The notes under the pieces are model-generated. The model saw only the letters and a program-made list of their open reading frames with translations, was not told the origin of the DNA and did not search any database. From Endozoicomonas sp. 8E (GTDB lineage Bacteria > Pseudomonadota > Gammaproteobacteria > Pseudomonadales > Endozoicomonadaceae): a stretch of 64,000 bases of DNA. Shown in pieces: positions 28,248 to 38,359 of this stretch. The translations under genes were made by a program, and so were the position numbers. Positions within the stretch are counted from its first letter, which is position 1. Every line of letters starts with the position of its first letter. The DNA lies in NCBI RefSeq assembly GCF_032883915.1, contig NZ_CP120717.1, forward strand, positions 936,501 to 1,000,500, in the 5' to 3' direction.

Positions 28248-29231
28248 CTAACCTGTCAGGTACAAACGACTGCAGGCGTTTAAACCTCGAAGCCACTTCT
28301 GTCCAGCTTCAAGTGCAAAGGTCTTCATCGCCTCCAGACGTCCAACTGCCCGATAAAAACGATTATTCCATTGCATGGTTTTCAGCCACTCATCCGGATC
28401 AATGTCCAACCTTTGAAGAATAGGAGGGGTACACGACGGGATGGAACCTCTCTTATCTGTTCTGGCAATGCGGCCACTCCAGTCAACCAGTTCCAGATAG
28501 TCGTGAAGAAGGTAGGGAAGGGCAACATCCGTATTCTGGCCCTGCAAACAAAAAGGTTTCAGGGTCAGCGGCTGTTTTTTAGTCTCAGAATGTGTAACCT
28601 GCCCCACGCGTTCCTGAATCGACGTGTAGTCTGACTCTTCCGGTGTTTCTACCTTTCCAGCCCGAATCGGATTCAAGTCAACATAGGACATGCAGGTCAG
28701 TAAGGCTGCTTCGTCCAGCAATGCCTGGCTTTTAAAGCGTCCTTCCCAGAAGCGTCCTTTACACTCGTCTTCTTTATTGGCCTCACGAGCAAGATGTTCA
28801 TTCAGACAACGCATAAACCAGCTGATATCCGTTAAACGACGCCGGTATTCCTCAGCATATTCATCAATACGGGCCAATTCAGCGCTGCCCAGTTTGTCAG
28901 CGGCCAGATGCCTTTGCACCAGAAGCGGACCTGCGAACAAGGTCGTCCAACGGTGAAGCACTTCGTCCCGTGACCAGCCTCTGGCAGATGACTGATTGAT
29001 GTGCAAAACCACATGATAATGATTCGACATGACAGCGTAAGCGCAGACTTCGATAGCGAAGACTGAAACCAGTTCCTGAAGTTTATCCACCACCCACTGG
29101 CGGCGATGCTCGTAGTTCTTGCCAGTCAGGTGGTTCTCTCCACAGAGGTAAGCCTGACGAACACATCTTGCCATGCAGTGGTAATAAGGCGTTGAGTTGG
29201 GGTCAATCAGGGTATTGCGAGCTTGGGCCAT
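28248..29231 (-). CDS. RAYT-like (Y1/HUH) transposase, REP-associated type
   Basis: A 327-residue transposase of the IS200-like TnpA_REP group. The HUH motif is in AVMSNHYHVVLHI (about residue 72). The stretch GRFWEGRFKSQALLDEAALL followed by CMSYVDLNPIRAGKVE is the usual signature of these domesticated REP-associated tyrosine transposases. The reading frame is intact. It is inserted in the spacer between copies P1 and P2 with GGGTGTC-rich repeats on both sides. About 208 bp of its 5' end and upstream flank are duplicated directly upstream. In other bacteria such proteins mobilise short palindromic repeats; which repeat this one acts on is unknown. Confidence 0.88.
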   Translation of the reverse strand: MAQARNTLIDPNSTPYYHCMARCVRQAYLCGENHLTGKNYEHRRQWVVDKLQELVSVFAIEVCAYAVMSNHYHVVLHINQSSARGWSRDEVLHRWTTLFAGPLLVQRHLAADKLGSAELARIDEYAEEYRRRLTDISWFMRCLNEHLAREANKEDECKGRFWEGRFKSQALLDEAALLTCMSYVDLNPIRAGKVETPEESDYTSIQERVGQVTHSETKKQPLTLKPFCLQGQNTDVALPYLLHDYLELVDWSGRIARTDKRGSIPSCTPPILQRLDIDPDEWLKTMQWNNRFYRAVGRLEAMKTFALEAGQKWLRGLNACSRLYLTG

Positions 29232-29325
29232 GAACTCACCTGTCTCGGGGAAAAAATCAGTTGTAGGTGAAAAGTAGACCAGGTGGATGGTAAAGCAAAT
29301 TTATGGGTGTCTTTTTTCTTTTGGG
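29118..29325. repeat. Direct repeat, copy 1 (transposase 5' end and flank)
   Basis: This 208-bp stretch, holding the first ~38 codons of the transposase and its upstream flank down to a GGGTGTCTTTTTT run, is repeated with an offset of 244 bp at 29362-29569. Confidence 0.88.
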
Positions 29326-29691
29326 TGTCTTTTTTCTTTTTTATGGGTGTCTTTTTTTTTGCTTGCCAGTCAGGTGGTTCTCTCCACAGAGGTAAGCCTG
29401 ACGAACACATCTTGCCATGCAGTGGTAATAAGGCGTTGAGCTGGGGTCAATCAGGGTATTGCGAGCTTGGGCCATGAACTCACCTGTCTCGGGGAAAAAA
29501 TCAGTTGTAGGTGAAAAGTAGACCAGGTGGATGGTAAAGCAAATTTATGGGTGTCTTTTTTCTTTTCTTATGGGTGTCTTTTTTTTTGTGGGTGTCTTTT
29601 TTCTTTTTTCTTCTTTTTCTCATGGGTGTCTTTTTTTCTTTTTCTTGGGTGTCTTTTTTTCTCTCTTTTTTTCTCCTTTCTTTCTCTTTCT
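29300..29691. repeat. GGGTGTCTTTTTT repeats and pyrimidine tract
   Basis: At least seven copies of GGGTGTCTTTTTT or close variants, in two clusters on either side of the duplicated transposase fragment. They end in about 120 bp of nearly pure C/T sequence that runs directly up to the stop codon of copy P2. Reading frames here (MGVFFF-type peptides) are artefacts. Confidence 0.8.
29362..29569 (-). pseudogene. Duplicated 5' fragment of the RAYT-like transposase
   Basis: A near-identical copy of 29118-29325. It encodes the start of the transposase (MAQARNTLIDPNSTPYY, CMARCVRQAYLCG) and then runs into T-rich repeat sequence, so it is a dead fragment. The breakpoint on both sides lies at the GGGTGTCTTTTTT repeat. 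Confidence 0.85.
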
Positions 29692-32600
29692 TCAGGTACC
29701 TAATGACTCACAAAGCGAGTTCAAGTTCACGCTGCTCAAAAACTCTTTGGCAATGGTTTTCAGCTCATTGGGTTTGAGTACCAGAGCGTTATTGACGTTA
29801 AGTGCTTGCCTTAAGTAGGCATCTTTATACCTGTACTGAAATTCGGGAAGGCTATCAATTTCAGACATCATGGCGTACAGCTCTTCTGGTGAGGATGGAT
29901 CATGAGAGCCATAGCTGTCCCGCTCCTGAGTTTCAGACCCTACGCAAGCTTCGGCCCAACAATACATTAAGCCATTGCCGTTCGAGTGTGTCACTCCATA
30001 CAGGTAATGACAGAAGGCCTGTTGAATCGCTTTTCGGCATTTGTCTTTTAAATGATTCAAAAGTTCTTTGTCCTTTGATGACTCAAGGGTCTTTAAACTA
30101 AGGTCGTGATTTTTTAGGAGCTCAGTCCGTTTTTTCTCATAGTCTTCTTTTTGAGCCTGAGATTGCGTACCCCCAGCTTCCTTGAATTCTTTGTCCAATT
30201 CTCGCACATTACGGACGCATTGCTCAGTGTTTGCACGATGTTTATTGAATCTTTCCAATACCACCTTCAAATCGGGGCTGTTCTCAATTTTTAGTTTAAA
30301 CAGGGCTTCGATTATTTTGTTACTCACTCTCTTCTCCCAGGAAGGTTGCCCCAGGATAATCACCGGACGCTGGGTCGTACTGCCTGAGATTAACTTCCTG
30401 AATGCGGGTTGTTGCACCAGCATTCGTTCTATATCAGGAACTCCCTCAGGTTGTTCTGTCCAGGCGCTTTTCACAGATCGACTGGCCATTTGCTCTTCAA
30501 GGAATCGCGAAAACCCATCATGACGATGTTTGACGAACAAGGCATTACCTTCTCTCTCCAGGAAGTCTTTATAAGCTAACTGCCATACCTGGTTATTTTT
30601 TTCCCTGGACAAATGTTCCTGATACCACTTGTTCAGGCAACGGGTGGCTTCAACCTTCAGTGCATCGACATTTACCAGACGCACCAATAGATCATGATGT
30701 TCATGAGCCTTCACCTTATCGCTTTCACATGTCGGCAGTGGATCCAGCCAACCCGATGCCAGGGCTTCACGGGTAAAGTGAACAGTCGAAGGATCTAAAT
30801 CGGCGAATTTCAGTATCTCCAATATTGCATTCAACCACTTGTGTGGGCTTGCTCCGGCCTGATCAATCAATTTTGAATGGAGTGACTTGAGCGGTTCAGT
30901 CAGCTGATCTCCAAGCCTGAAGGCCAATCTTTCTCTTACTGCGTCTGACATAGGTATAGAGTTATGCCTACCGTCGCGAAGCCCAGAACTGCCAGATACA
31001 TCATCGCGAGCACACCAAAGCGCATTAACGAGAGATTTATGCTCGAAATCGAGCAAAAGCTCTCCACTGGGAAATCCTTTCTCGTGGTCGGGGCGAGGCT
31101 TAACAATGAGCAATTCATTCTTCTCATCGCTCAATTCTTTTGTCTCCAGCGACTCGATCATTGCGACGCCCATTGAAAAACTGGCTAAACATCTTCGCTT
31201 CCAAAGTTGCTTTACCATTTCGACAGTGCTTAGTTGGGATACCGGCAATGTAGTGTCTTGCTCAAGGGCTTTGCTCAATTCCTCAAGGCTCATACCACTG
31301 GCTTCAGCCAGTGCTACCTTTTGTGCTAAATCAGCACCTTTCAGGATATCCTTGATTTTCTTCGACTGAGTGCCAGAACCATTGACCCGCCTGCGAGGCT
31401 GGAAATTGGACAGGATGTCTATATCCCGGGTAGGCGCCCCGCCCAAATTTGCTGACTCCCAGGTTTGGCCTCCATCCAGGGAAAACTCTGCAAAGACATG
31501 GGTATAGCTTTTAATTTGCCGACATGGAATCCCAAAATAACGACAAAGAGCAACAAAAACAGGCACACGATGACGACAGCGCCCCTGCTGCTGCGTTACC
31601 AGGAAGTGAAAGAAATTTCCCGTTTTTTTCGGCTCAGCCTTACCGGAGAACTGTCTACAATAGTCCTTGATCGCCTCAATGCGTCGCCTTGTATTTTTGG
31701 CGTCTTTTATGTTTTGTAAAGGCATCTGTACTTTGGTTGGTTGCCCTTCAATATCATCAAGCACTCCCTTAAGTACGGCTCTCATACCTTCTGAACAACG
31801 GGCGTCAAAACGTGTTGATTGTGCTGGTCGGACTTTTTCAGCGGGTGTTTTTTTGCCCGCTTTTCTGGATTCTACGATATAAGCCAATTCAATATTCTGT
31901 TTGGCTTTGGCTTCTGGAATAAACAGTGTGTGAAGCCCGGTATATCCATCCCTGAGCAGGGTATATGAAAAATCGGGTTTTATACGCAGGGCCACGATAT
32001 AGTCTTTAGTCGTCAGGCAGGGCAATTCAAGTTGACCATTTTTTGATTGCCAGGTAAAAGTTGCCAGTGTTTGATCTCTGGCCAATATCACTTCCTGGTC
32101 AGGCTCTGGCAACCTTGCAGGTACGAGGACTTCGGCTCCCTGTATGTGTTGATCATTAATACTGATCTGTTTGACATCGCCCTCAGGAGACACATAAATA
32201 TCCTCTGCCCGCACGCGCATCATTTCGGAAGGGTACCTCTTCGTATCAAAAATTTTATATTCCTTAATGGTTCGCTTCTCCTGGTTCTCATAATTCGTGT
32301 TCTGGTCCAATTTCGGAGCCTTTTCCAAGTGGGCCTCTGGAAGGTATTTTTCAGGAGCTTTATCAGCGTTAATAGCCAACGCCTGGTTAACAGGTTGTGG
32401 CTCATGGTTCGTTTTCTGATTCAGCGCCGGAGTCCGTCGCTCCTGAACTTGTGGCTCATGATTCGTTTTCTGATTCAGTGCCGGAGTCTGTCGCTCCTGA
32501 ACTTGTGGCTCATGGTTCGTTCTCTGCTTCAGCGCCGGAGTCTGTTGCTCCTGAACTTGTGGCATGTCCTGATCAGGCGCTTTATCAGCGCCAATAGCGG

Positions 32601-35600
32601 CTGCTTCATCAATAAAATCCTCTACCAAATGGTTCAGCAGACCACTGATTTGATGCCAGAACGCAGGCCACCATTGAACTTCACCGGCTTCCCATGCTCC
32701 TATCCGCTGATCAGCTGTTTGAAGATAAGGCTGGTTAACAGACAATTTCAGCGTTTGTGTCTCTTCTTCCGTCAGGGGAAATACGCTACTGGCGTCCACG
32801 CCCGACTGGCCAAACTGACGATTAAACCAGCATTGCTGCCAGTGTCGGTACAGTGCCCGGGTGAGAATGTCGTCCGACTCGTCCGGCATCAGTGAAAGAC
32901 CGGATGCCTGCCATTTTGCCTGGGCCACCCCCTTGATGATTTCCGTTTTGACTTCCTCTTTATCCGAACGAGTGTTAAAAAGAATTTCATGGCGATTTTT
33001 ATCAACACAGTTGCGGTCACTTTGTCGTATTAACCACGGACGATCAATGCCCGATACCGATTGGTAGAACCATTCGCTCAGCCCAGGATCAAGGGATCCT
33101 TTATCCATGGCAGGAGGCGATGGCTCTGGCAGGTTCTCCAGCGATAGGTTGGCGGCAATAAGATAAAGCCGGTAGTGCTGATTGAGGCATTGATGAAGGG
33201 CTTTTTCGCTAAAATCGCCTCCACTGAAGACAGCCCTGGCGACATTCTGTAAATCAAGGCTGGTCGGCAGCAATGGCAGTTTTTTGCGTTGCAGGTGAGT
33301 CCTTATAAGACAATGTTTTTCTGTTAGTTTTTTAGCGGCGAATGTCCCTTCTGAGGACTCTGGCAACACTTTCCCGGCAATGGTCTGTAATTCTGCCGGG
33401 TTGTACTGCCGGATGGGCAAATGCCGGAAACGCCCTTTCAGCGCCGGTGATAAGGGTTTGCGCCCGCTGTACTCAGGCGGGTTGATGGTGGCAAAAAGGT
33501 GGAAGCCCGGATGGGCGTCACCGGCCAGAATATCGTTCAATTCACCTTCCAGATGCTGGCTGTCGATCAGATTCATTTCTGAAATCACCACGATGCCGCC
33601 TTCCGCTTTTGCTTTCTGGATTGCTTCACACACTCTGTCCCAGGAACAATCACAGGCATTCAGGAGAAATATCTCTGGCATGGTTTCTCCCTTATTCTCA
33701 GCCTGCTGTTTGACACTTTTGATCATCAGATTCAGCGTGGCATCCTTACCCCGTCCGGCCGGGCCCTGAATCAGCGTCGCCTGACGGCCGCCGTGTTTTA
33801 TCTTGCGATGATAAGCCTGCTGACAGCGACTTAAATCCTGTCCCAGCCGTTGCGCCAGCTCAATGACTGCCGATCCGGAAGTATCAAACTCAGGTCGGTT
33901 TTTGTCGGTGTATTGCATGAAGGGCTGCTGTATATCGTTCAGGCTCTGTGTACGAACTTTGTCGCTCAGGGTGTTGTCCAGTTGATAACGGGCAGCAAAC
34001 CAGATTTCCAGTGCCAAAAGGTCATCCTGTTGAGTCTCGGTGATTTCGGGACCCAGTACATCCCGAAAACTTTGCCGGATCAAACTGTTCACTTGCTTAC
34101 AGCTAACACTGTCTCCTTTGGATAACGCACGATCCAGATACCAGCCCACCCAACTGCAGATATCCGTTAAATCCCTGGGGGTAAACTCATGCTCGGGCAA
34201 CAGTTCCTGATAGTACTGCCACAGTGCCATCACAGTCTCGGTGGCTTCATGTGCAATCCTGTTGATTTGGTCGCAGTCCTGCAGATGCCGTTGTAGCTGG
34301 CTGACCAGAGCCGTTTCCACCACTCTGTCCTGAAGGAAAGCCTGGTCCAGGCTGGGATAGTAAGCCCTGGGCAGTTTCTCTTTCAGAGCCGGTTCCATCT
34401 GGCGCCCGGCGTAATGATTCGGGTTGCCGGTGAGAATCACCCGGTGTTTTGGGCCGACCTTGACAGGATGACCGTCCATATAGACACAGGGTTCTGGTTC
34501 CCATAAGCCGTTCAATGACGCCAGCAATCCTGCTTTGGCCAGGTTGGCTTCATCCAGCACCAGGGTGACATAGTGTCCGTCTTTGTCGGACGGGGTCTTA
34601 GCCCATTCCATCAGAGCCCGGTTTTGCCGAGCCATAGAGCGATCGCCATCGGTGTGCTTTTTCCAGTGCCAGCGTTTCATCAGGGTCTGTTCGCTGTCAC
34701 AAGGTCCAAGGGAAATGACCGCAGCCTGTCCTGAAGCCTTTGCCATTTTGGCGGAAAAGTAGCTTTTCCCGGTGCCGGTTTCTCCCTCAAGGAATATAAC
34801 GGGAGAGTTTGTAAGCCGGTCATGGAGCCGGGATAATCGACGGATTTCACGATCTTCCTGACTCACCTCACCGTGATAAAGATCCCGGGCCAGTGCTGAC
34901 AATGGCATATGAGCAGAACCCGGCCGTAGCGAATCAGACAGTCGATTTTTTATGTGTTCAATGCGTTCTGCGTCAGGATTTTCTGTGACATATTCTCCTC
35001 TGGCAATGTGAAAACAATCGGTGGCCAGAGCGTGAATGGCATCGGATCGGGTCTGCCCCGGAAGTAAAGGTAAGTGCCAGCCGCAAGCCAGTGCATCTTG
35101 CAAACGTTTAATCTGTCTTGTTGGCCTGATGGCTAACGATTGATAGGGTTCTGTTGCCCCGGGATCGATTGCCAACTGATGCGCCGCTGCCTGTCGGTGT
35201 CGTTCAGGGACATGGGCCACGATCATGGCACAGAGCCTGTCCATAACTTCTTTTTTACTCGACCCTGGAAATGGGCTTTTGTAGGACAGTTTTAATTCGG
35301 TATCTTTAAATACTGCCGGGTCAAAGGCTCTGGCCAGTTGCCACAGGTTCTGCTTCACAAACTTTCTATCCAACCGTGGAGCACTGTTAATGATGCTGGT
35401 TAATTGATCCGGGTCTACCGAGGCGGCTTGTTCTTCATCTGGCTTGTTATGAGCATCCGACGTCTTGTCCGGTAACAAGTGCCAGCAAGCCACTTTCATA
35501 AAATCACGCACGGACGGGTGCTGCCGGGTGCCATGGGTGATGACGCTATCAATGGCCTTGCGCCAGTGGCGAGGTAAAAGCTGTGAGGCATGGTCAACCT

Positions 35601-37695
35601 GCTGTGCTCGTTGGGCAGCCAGTATCAGGTTATTTAACAACCCGCTGGTGATTTCAGGCAGAGCGCTACAAAGGCCGCCAGGGACGGTTTTAAACGCTTT
35701 GTAAAGTTTATTAAGTGCCTGCTCTGGCAGTTCAGCCTGGGAGATACAATGCTTGCGGGCATTGATATCCCAGAGATCGACCTCAGGACACGGCTTTCCT
35801 GCGGCAACCAGCGAACAAAATACTGGCGATGGGCTTACCGCGGACTCAGGCCAGAGCAGGGCAATATTAGCCCGGGGGTAGGCCTGTAATTGGCCATTGA
35901 CCAGCAGAGGCTGACCCATCATCAGAGGTTCCAACAGCTGCGCAAGGGATGGGTTTCGCTCGAGCCCCAGGAATGCTACCGGCGTGCCAGCAATTAATGC
36001 CTTCTGCAAGCCACTCTGATGTCGTTTAAAATACGCCTTTTGTTCTGAGGTGATATGGAGATTATCAAATAGCTGACTTAAACAAGTCTGTTCATTGACC
36101 CGGATGACCAGAGGTGCTCCCCGGTGATCATTGATCCATTGACTTGCCTCAGCATGTTGCCGATAAGTGACAGCTTCAAAGGCATCATGATCTCTGATTT
36201 TTTTCTGTTGCTGGTGGCTCCCGGACACAGGGCGCTCATCGTTTTCTGTCAATCCCAGGGCTTCCGGCTGTTGTTTCCAGTGGGCTACCTGAAGTCGGGG
36301 CTCCAGGCCGGTGGTCGCGCGAATAGTCGCCAATGAGCCCAGCAAACGAAACCAGAGTGCCTTAGTGAGGGGGGAGGTTACCGTGACGACACCGCCCGCA
36401 CGAACCTGTTCCAACAAAACGGTGTTAGGGACTGCATAGCCTTCCGGGGCAATAGCAATGGGGTTCAGCCATTGGGCAATATTACTCCGGTTAATAATGA
36501 TCGGGTTTCCTGATGCGTTCTCTCCATTGTCATCTTCTTTGACACCTTCTTTGACACCTTCTTTGACACCTTCTTTGGTACCTTCTTTGATAAGAGAGTA
36601 GGACAGACTTTGGAACAGTGAATGAAGCTCGTCATTCCCTACCGGCATCCGGTAAAACTGAACATCGTCGGGTAACGGACAGATCTTGCCATTGCTTTCA
36701 AAACACTTTTTCGCCAGCATCTGTCGAATCGTCTGTTCAAAGGCCAGATCCTGGCAGTTGGCTCCTTTCAGAATCACCCGTTGTCCGGCTTTCAAACACT
36801 CAAGCCTGCCGGGGACGTGCCGGATTCGCCCCTCCTGATCCACTCCGGGACCGCCCAGGAGCAACTGTCGCCAGTGACCGTGCAAATGGCAGTCAATTAA
36901 AACGCTATTGTCGTCATCCATAGCACTTTCGGCAAAGGGGAGTTCGGTCAATACCGGAGGAACCTTATCGATATCCATCGATGGATCATTGCCTTTCTGT
37001 GTCTTGAACTGCCAGGTATTTCCCGGACGATTAATTCTCCGCCAGAAATCAGCACCCGGTGCGCCGGCCGCAGGCGCGTCATCACGCTGGCCAATGGCTG
37101 CCAACTGTGCAGGGTCTGCCAGCACCAATAGAGAAACATGCTCGCCAAGGGGGCGTTTTTTCTGGCTGATTTTGTCGTACAGACAGGGGTTATCCGGGTC
37201 CAGCAGATCGTTAAATTTGGGCAGTTCTTCGCTGGTGAGCTGTCGGATATCTATCACCAGAGTGAATGGCTGTGAACCTTCAAACAGCTTGCCTGAGCGC
37301 AAAGTATGACGACCATCGCCAGAAATGCTCAGCCGACTCACCAGATTAGCCTGTGAAAGGTCATCGGGGTGGGAAATAACAGTAACATCTTCATTACAGG
37401 TTCTGGCAGTCAAAAGCTGTCGAACTTCATCATCACTGGCGACAAAACGAAAATCGAAGGAATGAGTCGCCTTTGGGAGCGAGGAATCCGTTGAAGAGAC
37501 GGTTCTCACATTGTCAGTCAGGGTCTCCGGAGATGGTGATCTGTTTAATTTGGGCTCTACTTCAGAGCAGCTTCTTACAGTCTTCTTTTGCTTTGACGAT
37601 AAATCCAGCTTTGCTATTTTGGCTGTCACGTTATGATCAAGAAGGTCAGGATCCAGAGCGTGTTTTTTTGTACCTCCATTAATCTGACCATCCAT
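29692..37695 (-). CDS. Giant midasin/dynein-like AAA+ and transglutaminase-like protein (copy P2)
   Basis: 2,667 residues from the ATG at 37695 (MDGQINGG, AAGGAG site upstream). A longer frame from 37776 is rejected because its ATG lies in the -35 box. Layout as in P1: degenerate N-terminal modules; AAA1 with GETGTGKSY about 970 and VLDEANLAKA about 1046; AAA2 with GPAGRGKDAT about 1308; transglutaminase-like Cys about 2040 in GRCRHR and His in THVFAEFS. The usual acidic position is Asn here (ANLGGAP). Two copy-specific expansions are seen: a KEGVKEG repeat near 410 and three 18-residue repeats (PQVQERQTPALNQKTNHE type) before the transglutaminase part. It is the longest copy and ends in the same C-terminal block, with SLCESLGT last. 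Its 3' end abuts a pyrimidine repeat tract. Confidence 0.85.
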   Translation of the reverse strand: MDGQINGGTKKHALDPDLLDHNVTAKIAKLDLSSKQKKTVRSCSEVEPKLNRSPSPETLTDNVRTVSSTDSSLPKATHSFDFRFVASDDEVRQLLTARTCNEDVTVISHPDDLSQANLVSRLSISGDGRHTLRSGKLFEGSQPFTLVIDIRQLTSEELPKFNDLLDPDNPCLYDKISQKKRPLGEHVSLLVLADPAQLAAIGQRDDAPAAGAPGADFWRRINRPGNTWQFKTQKGNDPSMDIDKVPPVLTELPFAESAMDDDNSVLIDCHLHGHWRQLLLGGPGVDQEGRIRHVPGRLECLKAGQRVILKGANCQDLAFEQTIRQMLAKKCFESNGKICPLPDDVQFYRMPVGNDELHSLFQSLSYSLIKEGTKEGVKEGVKEGVKEDDNGENASGNPIIINRSNIAQWLNPIAIAPEGYAVPNTVLLEQVRAGGVVTVTSPLTKALWFRLLGSLATIRATTGLEPRLQVAHWKQQPEALGLTENDERPVSGSHQQQKKIRDHDAFEAVTYRQHAEASQWINDHRGAPLVIRVNEQTCLSQLFDNLHITSEQKAYFKRHQSGLQKALIAGTPVAFLGLERNPSLAQLLEPLMMGQPLLVNGQLQAYPRANIALLWPESAVSPSPVFCSLVAAGKPCPEVDLWDINARKHCISQAELPEQALNKLYKAFKTVPGGLCSALPEITSGLLNNLILAAQRAQQVDHASQLLPRHWRKAIDSVITHGTRQHPSVRDFMKVACWHLLPDKTSDAHNKPDEEQAASVDPDQLTSIINSAPRLDRKFVKQNLWQLARAFDPAVFKDTELKLSYKSPFPGSSKKEVMDRLCAMIVAHVPERHRQAAAHQLAIDPGATEPYQSLAIRPTRQIKRLQDALACGWHLPLLPGQTRSDAIHALATDCFHIARGEYVTENPDAERIEHIKNRLSDSLRPGSAHMPLSALARDLYHGEVSQEDREIRRLSRLHDRLTNSPVIFLEGETGTGKSYFSAKMAKASGQAAVISLGPCDSEQTLMKRWHWKKHTDGDRSMARQNRALMEWAKTPSDKDGHYVTLVLDEANLAKAGLLASLNGLWEPEPCVYMDGHPVKVGPKHRVILTGNPNHYAGRQMEPALKEKLPRAYYPSLDQAFLQDRVVETALVSQLQRHLQDCDQINRIAHEATETVMALWQYYQELLPEHEFTPRDLTDICSWVGWYLDRALSKGDSVSCKQVNSLIRQSFRDVLGPEITETQQDDLLALEIWFAARYQLDNTLSDKVRTQSLNDIQQPFMQYTDKNRPEFDTSGSAVIELAQRLGQDLSRCQQAYHRKIKHGGRQATLIQGPAGRGKDATLNLMIKSVKQQAENKGETMPEIFLLNACDCSWDRVCEAIQKAKAEGGIVVISEMNLIDSQHLEGELNDILAGDAHPGFHLFATINPPEYSGRKPLSPALKGRFRHLPIRQYNPAELQTIAGKVLPESSEGTFAAKKLTEKHCLIRTHLQRKKLPLLPTSLDLQNVARAVFSGGDFSEKALHQCLNQHYRLYLIAANLSLENLPEPSPPAMDKGSLDPGLSEWFYQSVSGIDRPWLIRQSDRNCVDKNRHEILFNTRSDKEEVKTEIIKGVAQAKWQASGLSLMPDESDDILTRALYRHWQQCWFNRQFGQSGVDASSVFPLTEEETQTLKLSVNQPYLQTADQRIGAWEAGEVQWWPAFWHQISGLLNHLVEDFIDEAAAIGADKAPDQDMPQVQEQQTPALKQRTNHEPQVQERQTPALNQKTNHEPQVQERRTPALNQKTNHEPQPVNQALAINADKAPEKYLPEAHLEKAPKLDQNTNYENQEKRTIKEYKIFDTKRYPSEMMRVRAEDIYVSPEGDVKQISINDQHIQGAEVLVPARLPEPDQEVILARDQTLATFTWQSKNGQLELPCLTTKDYIVALRIKPDFSYTLLRDGYTGLHTLFIPEAKAKQNIELAYIVESRKAGKKTPAEKVRPAQSTRFDARCSEGMRAVLKGVLDDIEGQPTKVQMPLQNIKDAKNTRRRIEAIKDYCRQFSGKAEPKKTGNFFHFLVTQQQGRCRHRVPVFVALCRYFGIPCRQIKSYTHVFAEFSLDGGQTWESANLGGAPTRDIDILSNFQPRRRVNGSGTQSKKIKDILKGADLAQKVALAEASGMSLEELSKALEQDTTLPVSQLSTVEMVKQLWKRRCLASFSMGVAMIESLETKELSDEKNELLIVKPRPDHEKGFPSGELLLDFEHKSLVNALWCARDDVSGSSGLRDGRHNSIPMSDAVRERLAFRLGDQLTEPLKSLHSKLIDQAGASPHKWLNAILEILKFADLDPSTVHFTREALASGWLDPLPTCESDKVKAHEHHDLLVRLVNVDALKVEATRCLNKWYQEHLSREKNNQVWQLAYKDFLEREGNALFVKHRHDGFSRFLEEQMASRSVKSAWTEQPEGVPDIERMLVQQPAFRKLISGSTTQRPVIILGQPSWEKRVSNKIIEALFKLKIENSPDLKVVLERFNKHRANTEQCVRNVRELDKEFKEAGGTQSQAQKEDYEKKRTELLKNHDLSLKTLESSKDKELLNHLKDKCRKAIQQAFCHYLYGVTHSNGNGLMYCWAEACVGSETQERDSYGSHDPSSPEELYAMMSEIDSLPEFQYRYKDAYLRQALNVNNALVLKPNELKTIAKEFLSSVNLNSLCESLGT
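32397..32558. repeat. Three 54-bp tandem repeats inside copy P2
   Basis: Units begin at 32397, 32451 and 32505 and encode 18-residue Gln/Pro/Thr-rich repeats in the linker between the AAA+ region and the transglutaminase-like domain. They keep frame and are absent from the other copies. Confidence 0.9.
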
Positions 37696-37746
37696 AGTCA
37701 ATCTCCTTACTGCTAGCCAAAGAACCAAGTTGAAGTTGTTATATAA

Positions 37747-37774
37747 TTTGACCTTCAGATTAAACGTAAGTTCC
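37747..37774 (-). promoter_or_regulatory. Sigma-E-like promoter of copy P2
   Basis: GGAACTT, 16-nt spacer, TCAAA on the minus strand, about 52 nt upstream of the ATG at 37695. The spacer sequence differs from that of P1 while the boxes are the same, which supports selection on the boxes. Confidence 0.72.
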
Positions 37775-37787
37775 ATTTAGAAAGACG

Positions 37788-37855
37788 GTCGCAGCCATGG
37801 CAGATGCGACGGCCTCATGAGATATCCATGGACAGTGGTAATCAGTGAGCTCTGT
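37788..37855. repeat. Direct repeat, left copy
   Basis: About 68 bp (core GGCCTCATGAGATATCCAT) repeated at 39358-39425 in the same orientation. The pair encloses the REP-type element and the secreted-protein gene between copies P2 and P3. Confidence 0.8.
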
Positions 37856-38061
37856 AGGGGACAATTTCGAGACAAAGCTTGATGTGTAAGGGTGACCATC
37901 AGCAGGTATATCCCGTTCCCGTAAAGAAGGATGGGGATGTAAGCCCGGCTTGCAAAGCAAGCTCCTTGTGCTATTTTCCAATCCGTCAGGTGTTTTTTGC
38001 GATTACGCTACCTGACAGGAAAAGTAAAATACCTTCCGCTTTCTGCCCGTGTTTTTTGATG

Positions 38062-38331
38062 GGGTCGCCTAAGCTCGTTCTCACGCTCTGAAGTCTTCAT
38101 TCCCGCGAAGGCGGGAATCCAGTGCCAACAGTGGTTCTCTGCCTTCTAGGGGATGACAAGGCCAGGGGGAGCACCGGGTAGTATGGCTCTGGTGGTGAGT
38201 CAGTGTGGATTCCCGCCTTCGCGGGAATGACGAGAATGAAGCCGGGAATGACGAGAATGAAGCCGGGAATGACGGGAGTCAACTCGTTCTCACGCTGGAG
38301 AGAGTTTCGCGACACCCTCCTTACGACGGGG
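38062..38331. repeat. Composite REP/MITE-like palindromic element
   Basis: Same element as at 5987-6238: two inverted copies of ATTCCCGCGAAGGCGGGAAT near the ends, a GGTCGC-type left terminus and a TCGCGACACCCTCC right terminus. A 21-bp unit (GACGAGAATGAAGCCGGGAAT) is present in two copies near the right end. The bases from 37856 to 38061 hold no gene I can support. Confidence 0.82.
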
Positions 38332-38359
38332 AGGATGTCAAAACAAGAGTGAATGTCTG

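Noticed and set aside
29547-29818. Phe-rich frames (MGVFFLFLWVSFF type) near the transposase
   Set aside because: They translate the GGGTGTCTTTTTT repeats and the pyrimidine tract, and run antisense into copy P2.
37696-37776. Longer start (MELTFNLK...) for copy P2, and the same for P4 at 51076-51156
   Set aside because: The ATG lies in the GGAACTT box of the conserved promoter, the extension is absent from P1 and P5, and a good ribosome-binding site precedes the MDG start.
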